Assembly: GCF_018882385.1 (NCBI RefSeq)
Contig: NZ_JACVON010000002.1
Location: 186,001 to 250,000, forward strand
From: Polynucleobacter sp. 30F-ANTBAC
GTDB taxonomy: Bacteria; Pseudomonadota; Gammaproteobacteria; Burkholderiales; Burkholderiaceae
Length of the DNA stretch: 64,000 nt
Reading direction: 5' to 3'
Numbering within the stretch: position 1 is the first letter of the stretch; the number at the start of each line of letters is the position of its first letter. Positions 59,441 to 64,000 of the stretch are shown one piece after another. The translations under genes were made by a program, and so were the position numbers. Below the pieces are notes generated by a model, which was given only the letters and a program-made list of their open reading frames with translations, made no database searches and was not told where the DNA came from.

Positions 59441-60466
59441 TTAAAAGGTTAAACCATCAGGGCGTTGAATACCTTCTACTTTATCCAATAAGCGAACTAA
59501 AGGTTTAAGGCTGATGTAGCGTTCTGCTACTTTGCGGGTGTATTTAAAAACAAGAGGCATATCTTTGAGGTAGCCATCTTTGCCATCGCGATGGTAAAGA
59601 CGCGCAAAAATACCCAAAACTTTAAGGTGGCGCTGTAGGCCCATCCATTCAAAGTCACGATAGAAGTCACCAAATTCATTCTGTACAGGTAAGCCTGCCT
59701 TGCGAGCCATTTCCCAGTAACGAATGACCCAATCCATTTGTTCCGGCTCTTCCCACTCAATATAGGCATCCCTAAATAGGGAGGCTAGGTCATAGGTGAT
59801 GGGGCCAAATACCGCATCCTGAAAATCTAAGATGCCTGGATTATGGTGAGGTGTCACCATTAAATTTCTGCTGTGGTAATCCCTGTGAACCAAAACTTGG
59901 GGTTGAGCCAGGTTATTTTCCAAAATGAGCCTAAAAACCTTGGATAAATCCTGCTTTTCGACCTCATTTAGCTCAATTTGAAGGTGTTTATTCAAATACC
60001 AATCAGGAAAAAGGTCCAACTCTCTAGTTAATAGTGCTTGGTCGTATTCGGGTAGCTGTCCTTGATTGGGTATGAGCTGTATCTTAATTAAGGCTTCTGA
60101 AGCATCCCTGTATAGTTTGGGCGCCGTTGAAGGGGTAAGGGCCGATAAGTAAGTTTCATTGCCTAAATCGGATAAAAGTAGGAAGCCTTGAGCGACATCC
60201 GCTTCTAAAACAGTTGGAACCTGAGCCCCTGCATCCCCTAAAAGCTTGGCAATTTGAATAAATGGCCTTGTATCCTCGCTGACTGGAGGGGCATCCATGA
60301 TGATAAAACTGCTATTTTGAGCAGATTTATCACCTAAAACCCTAAAGTAACGCCTAAAACTGGCGTCGCTGGATGCGGGTTTGATGGAATTGAGGTCAAT
60401 CGACCACTTGGAAGCCAGGCTGGCTAGCCAAGTATTTAATTCAGATAAGCGGGTATCAGTCTTCAT
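59441..60466 (-). CDS. amgK: N-acetylmuramate/N-acetylglucosamine kinase
   Basis: Anomeric sugar kinase of the aminoglycoside-phosphotransferase fold that makes MurNAc 1-phosphate. 341 residues from ATG 60466; a GTG at 60487 would add seven. The catalytic loop VHRDYHSRNLMV and metal motif GILDFQDAVFGPITYDLASL are clear, as is the N-terminal SSDASFRRYFRV. It is paired with murU and divergent from lptD, separated by only 30 bases. amgK next to lptD/surA is common in Proteobacteria. Confidence 0.9.
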   Translation of the reverse strand: MKTDTRLSELNTWLASLASKWSIDLNSIKPASSDASFRRYFRVLGDKSAQNSSFIIMDAPPVSEDTRPFIQIAKLLGDAGAQVPTVLEADVAQGFLLLSDLGNETYLSALTPSTAPKLYRDASEALIKIQLIPNQGQLPEYDQALLTRELDLFPDWYLNKHLQIELNEVEKQDLSKVFRLILENNLAQPQVLVHRDYHSRNLMVTPHHNPGILDFQDAVFGPITYDLASLFRDAYIEWEEPEQMDWVIRYWEMARKAGLPVQNEFGDFYRDFEWMGLQRHLKVLGIFARLYHRDGKDGYLKDMPLVFKYTRKVAERYISLKPLVRLLDKVEGIQRPDGLTF

Positions 60467-60496
60467 GGCTTCGTATAATAAAAGCACTTAAGTAAT

Positions 60497-62845
60497 ATGC
60501 CTAAAACTTTTATTACCTCGAGACCAAATCTCGATCTAAAAATGCCGCTACTCAGACATCTGCTAGCGGTTACTTTTGCGTCTTTGACACTACCGAATAT
60601 AGCTTACTCAGAAGAGCAGAAGTTATCTCCAGATGAACCGCTTAAGCTCCGATTAGAAGATCAGCTATTAGTTCGTCCAGTAGTTCCTGATGATTTATCG
60701 CCAACCTTTACGTCGTCAAAGAAGTTGGATGGCGTTATGGATCGACAAATGCAACTTGAGGGTGATGCCGTTATTCGTCGAGGACGAACAGTGATCAAGG
60801 GCGATGTGATTACTTATGACCCCGATACCGACATCGTTGATGTTGAAGGCAATGCGACCTTATTGAAAGATACCACTTACTTCAAAGGCACTAGAGCTAA
60901 ATTAAGAGTGGATGCGCAACAAGGTTGGATGGAAGATCCAGATTACGAGCTGAGAGGCATTGGTGGCTACGGCACGGCGGATCGCGTAGACTTCAAAGAA
61001 GATAATGAATTTGAGCTTGAGAAGTTAACTTACAGTACTTGTCGTCCAGATAATCTTGATTGGTATTTGTCAGCAAGCAGAATGGATGTTGAGCAGGATA
61101 CAAAATCTGCGGTGGGTACTAACGCTGTTCTGCACTTCTTTAATGTACCTGTTTTGTATACGCCTGTATTTGCTTTGCCAGTAGGTTCTGGGCGCCGCTC
61201 CGGATTTTTATCGCCAACCTACGGTACGGTCAGTCGAGGCGGTGTTAAGGGTTGGGATATCACAGTGCCTTATTACGTCAATATTGCACCCAATCGCGAT
61301 ATGACTTTATTTCCAAGATACATTGAGGGTCGTGGAGAGCAGTTAGGCACAGAGTTCCGTTATTTAGACAGAAATTACGCTGGCGTGGTGAAGGCTGAAA
61401 CGCTTGATGATTCTGCCTACGGAAAAAATCGTTGGGCATTGAGTGTTAAACACACTCAAAACCTGGCGCGAGGCTTGGTCGGTTATACCGATTTTAGTAA
61501 AGTGTCAGATAATCTGTATGTTGATGACTTGGGTAAGAGTTTGGATGGGGTCATTAACCGCCAGTTTAACCAAGAGGTTGGTACACGTTATACCAATGCG
61601 GGTTGGAGTATTTTGACGCGCGTTCAAAAATATCAAACGCTTCAGCCTGATCCAGCTAATCAGGTAGTTCTGCCTTATGATCGTGAGCCACAGGTTAATG
61701 CCAAATTTGTACGGAACAACTGGAGTGGCCTCAATTTTTCTTTTGAATCTGATGCGACTAGGTTTACCTATAAAGGGCTATCTAGTGTAGATAGAACATT
61801 TAGTGCGGGTAACCGTGCTTATGCAGTTACCTCGGTGGCTAAGCCATTTATGACGCCTGGTTACTATGTGACGCCGAAGGTAACTCTTAGATCAACGCAA
61901 TACACGGTCGATCCATTTCCAGGGCAAGCAGACTTAAATCGCAATGTGACGTTGCCAACATTTAGCTTGGATTCTGGTTTGGTATTAGAGCGAGATGCGC
62001 TTGAGTTAAATAATATTTTTAACCGAAATATTCTTATGACTCTTGAGCCAAGAGCTTTTTACGTTAACACGCCTTATAAGTATCAATCTGACTTGCCGTT
62101 GTTTGATACGGGTGATGCTGGTTTTGGTATCTCCCAAATATTTAGTGAAAATTCATTTGCTGGTAATGACCGTATTGCCGATAACAATAAGGTGACGTTT
62201 GGTGTTACCTCAAGAATATTGGATGCAGATACCGGCGTTGAGCGCTTAAGAGGTATCGTGGCCCAGCGTGTTGATATGGACGGTCAGCAAGTCACCCTGA
62301 CAGGTCAGCCGCAAGCTCAAACAAAAAGATCTGATTTACTAGCGGGTCTGTCGACAAGATTGGTGGGCAACTTTAACTTGGATGGTTTAGTTCAATATAA
62401 CGAGCAAATCAGTAAATTGGTTCAGCAGAGTGTGACAGCCAGTTATCGTCCAGAAGTTAGAAAGTTATTAAATCTAAGTTATAAGAGATCCGTAGACATC
62501 TATAACCGTGCTACAACGGATCAATATGAGGCTTCCGGCCAGTGGCCCATTACTCGAGAGTGGTATGGTATTGCCAGGTATAACTACGATTTAATTTCCA
62601 ATCAAGTATTAAATCGTGTGGCGGGTCTGGAATACGATGCAGATTGCTGGGTCATGCGATTAGTCCATCGCCGCTATCAAAATACATCTGTCTTAACCAC
62701 CTCTGAAATTTATATGCAAATTGATTTCAAGGGCTTTTCAGGTTTTGGAAATAACTCCATTGATTTAATTCGTTTTAATATTCCAGGATATGAGCCAGTC
62801 AGCCCTAATCCTGCACCAATATCACCATTTGAAAGTTACGAATGA
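60497..62845 (+). CDS. lptD: LPS-assembly protein LptD
   Basis: Outer-membrane beta-barrel that inserts LPS into the outer leaflet, with the LptE plug. 782 residues: signal peptide (cleavage near IAYS, residue 38; M16 at 60542 is an alternative start), an N-terminal OstA/jellyroll domain (about 80-190, GDAVIRRGRTVIKGDVITYD) that joins the LptA bridge, and a 26-strand barrel (about 200-775). Only two cysteines exist, C182 (TYSTCRPDN) and C717 (YDADCWVM), against four in E. coli. They match the inter-domain disulfide partners. A TATAAT at 60474-60479 may be its -10. Overlaps surA by four bases. Confidence 0.96.
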   Translation: MPKTFITSRPNLDLKMPLLRHLLAVTFASLTLPNIAYSEEQKLSPDEPLKLRLEDQLLVRPVVPDDLSPTFTSSKKLDGVMDRQMQLEGDAVIRRGRTVIKGDVITYDPDTDIVDVEGNATLLKDTTYFKGTRAKLRVDAQQGWMEDPDYELRGIGGYGTADRVDFKEDNEFELEKLTYSTCRPDNLDWYLSASRMDVEQDTKSAVGTNAVLHFFNVPVLYTPVFALPVGSGRRSGFLSPTYGTVSRGGVKGWDITVPYYVNIAPNRDMTLFPRYIEGRGEQLGTEFRYLDRNYAGVVKAETLDDSAYGKNRWALSVKHTQNLARGLVGYTDFSKVSDNLYVDDLGKSLDGVINRQFNQEVGTRYTNAGWSILTRVQKYQTLQPDPANQVVLPYDREPQVNAKFVRNNWSGLNFSFESDATRFTYKGLSSVDRTFSAGNRAYAVTSVAKPFMTPGYYVTPKVTLRSTQYTVDPFPGQADLNRNVTLPTFSLDSGLVLERDALELNNIFNRNILMTLEPRAFYVNTPYKYQSDLPLFDTGDAGFGISQIFSENSFAGNDRIADNNKVTFGVTSRILDADTGVERLRGIVAQRVDMDGQQVTLTGQPQAQTKRSDLLAGLSTRLVGNFNLDGLVQYNEQISKLVQQSVTASYRPEVRKLLNLSYKRSVDIYNRATTDQYEASGQWPITREWYGIARYNYDLISNQVLNRVAGLEYDADCWVMRLVHRRYQNTSVLTTSEIYMQIDFKGFSGFGNNSIDLIRFNIPGYEPVSPNPAPISPFESYE

Positions 62846-64000
62846 AGCTAGCTAAATTTATATTTTTTTCCCTTGGATTGACCTTTGTCTTTGGCGCTGC
62901 GCATGGACAAAAAGCAAGCCAGCCAATTGATCAGGTGGTTGCAGTTGTTGATACCAGCTTGATTACAAAGGTTGAATTGGAGCGACGTTTAGCAGCTATT
63001 GAAAAACAGTTCAAAACAGCTAATCGTCAATTACCTTCAAGTGCTGAGTTAAGAAAGCAAGTTTTAGAAAGGTTAATTTCTGAACAAATTCAGCAGAATC
63101 TTGCAAAAGAGCAGGGTATTAAAGTTTTGGATCCAGAGTTGGATCGAATTTTAAATTCTGTTGCGGGTCAGAATAAGTTGACTATTGCTGAATTCAAGAT
63201 CAAGTTAGAAAAAGAGGGTGTTTCTTTTAATAAGTATAAAGAGGATTTGCGCAAAGAAGTTGTTGCTGCAAGATTGCGCGAAAGAGAAGTGGACGCTCGA
63301 GTTCGTGTGAGTGAAGCTGAAATTGATAACTATATTGCTGAAAAAAATCGAGGTAAAAATTCTCAAGGAGCAAATGGTGAGGTTTATTTGGCTCAACTGT
63401 TAGTTGCTGTTGCAAGTAATGCTTCTGAGTCAGATATTGCGAGCGCTCGCGAGAAAGCTGAGTCCATCCTTAAGCAAGCTATAGCAGAAAAGGATTTCTT
63501 AGGCTTTAGTAAGCGTATTGCAATAGCAGGTTCCGGAGTTCGATCAGAAGATTTGGGGTATCGTACATTGGATCGCTTGCCTCAGCTATTAGTAGACGCT
63601 TCAACCGGTGTTGCATCTAATCAAATGGTTTCAAGGTTGATTCAGAGTGGTGCAGGTTTTCATATTATTAAAGTGATGGACCGTAAAGGTTTATCAGCTT
63701 CATCTGATGCTGAAATTTCTGTGACTCAAACTCAAGCTAAGCACATTCTTTTAAAACATCGATCAAATCAGACAGAACAAGAAGCTCAAAGACGTCTCAA
63801 TAGTTTTAAAGAGCAAATTAAAGTTAAGGAAGCAGACTTTTCTCAGTTGGCAAAAAAATACTCTGAAGATGGCAGTGCTGCTAATGGAGGCATGTTGGGT
63901 TGGATGTCTCCAGGAGAGTTAGTTCCTGAGTTTGAGCAAGCGATGAATCGCTTGAATATTGGTGAGGTTAGTGCTCCGGTTAGAACTGAGTTTGGATGGC
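62842..64000 (+). CDS. surA: Chaperone/peptidyl-prolyl isomerase SurA (partial)
   Basis: Periplasmic chaperone for outer-membrane proteins, including LptD. The frame opens at ATG 62842, overlapping the lptD stop (ATGA), and runs off the window after 386 codons. Signal peptide MKLAKFIFFSLGLTFVFGAAHG is followed by the SurA N domain (PIDQVVAVVDTSLITKVELE), a first parvulin domain and the start of a second (QAKHILLKHRS, KKYSEDGSAANGGMLGWM). The 3' end lies outside the window. The lptD-surA pair is conserved in proteobacteria. Confidence 0.96.
   Translation, partial: MKLAKFIFFSLGLTFVFGAAHGQKASQPIDQVVAVVDTSLITKVELERRLAAIEKQFKTANRQLPSSAELRKQVLERLISEQIQQNLAKEQGIKVLDPELDRILNSVAGQNKLTIAEFKIKLEKEGVSFNKYKEDLRKEVVAARLREREVDARVRVSEAEIDNYIAEKNRGKNSQGANGEVYLAQLLVAVASNASESDIASAREKAESILKQAIAEKDFLGFSKRIAIAGSGVRSEDLGYRTLDRLPQLLVDASTGVASNQMVSRLIQSGAGFHIIKVMDRKGLSASSDAEISVTQTQAKHILLKHRSNQTEQEAQRRLNSFKEQIKVKEADFSQLAKKYSEDGSAANGGMLGWMSPGELVPEFEQAMNRLNIGEVSAPVRTEFGW

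Overview
The window is an ordinary, densely packed chromosomal segment from a low-GC betaproteobacterium. Gene order and content (rapZ-hprK-ptsN-hpf-rpoN-lptBAC-kdsCD; ispE-tRNA(Gln)-prs-rplY-pth; rplM-rpsI next to rnpB and osmC; pepP-ubiH-dusB-fis-purH-ruvCAB) point to Burkholderiales. AT-rich codon use, short spacers and overlapping genes make a streamlined freshwater Polynucleobacter-like Burkholderiaceae the best guess. That is inference from gene content, not from a database match. I see no insertion sequence, prophage, CRISPR array or plasmid gene, and every long reading frame looks intact.

Layout. Bases 1-32 hold part of a heat-shock operator (CIRCE) just downstream of ftsY, cut by the window edge. 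Bases 61-5110: ftsY, then rightward a pair of M16 peptidases, rsmD, coaD and a 2[4Fe-4S] ferredoxin. Bases 5107-9945 (leftward): pth, rplY, prs, tRNA-Gln, ispE and a TPR-LolB fusion. Bases 9981-11866: mutM-mutY. Bases 11820-19464 (leftward): the PTS-Ntr/sigma54 genes run into the LPS transport and Kdo synthesis genes. Bases 19488-27364: uvrA, a YajR-like transporter, ssb, queF, a 5'-nucleotidase and ilvA. Bases 27405-44467 (all rightward): a DedA-like membrane protein, a 1,284-residue flavin/iron-sulfur dehydrogenase, the ubiE-Tim44-ubiJ-ubiB ubiquinone cluster, aspS, nudB, clsB, an Atm1-type ABC exporter, glycerate kinase and pyrC. Bases 44477-45582: rnpB, osmC and the only sizeable intergenic region. 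Bases 45583-50440: rplM-rpsI, argC, erpA, anmK, tyrS. Bases 50458-60466: a phosphatase, then leftward ruvBAC, purH, fis, dusB, ubiH, pepP, murU, amgK. Bases 60497-64000: lptD and the start of surA.

Themes. Envelope biogenesis is covered unusually well: Kdo synthesis (kdsC, kdsD), the LPS bridge and ATPase (lptA, lptB, lptC), the outer-membrane translocon lptD, its chaperone surA, a LolB-like lipoprotein receptor domain, cardiolipin synthase, and three peptidoglycan-recycling enzymes (anmK, amgK, murU). Ubiquinone synthesis (ubiE, ubiJ, ubiB, ubiH) and DNA repair (mutM, mutY, uvrA, ruvABC) are the other blocks.

Most interesting observations: (1) an unannotated, self-contained small-RNA gene at about 45337-45441, with its own promoter, three perfect stem-loops, C/U-rich anti-Shine-Dalgarno-like motifs and a strong terminator; (2) fusion of a TPR protein with LolB that removes the lipoprotein anchor; (3) a CIRCE operator at the left edge driving an unseen heat-shock gene; (4) RNase P RNA with a reduced specificity domain; (5) a five-residue insertion in the MutY iron-sulfur loop.
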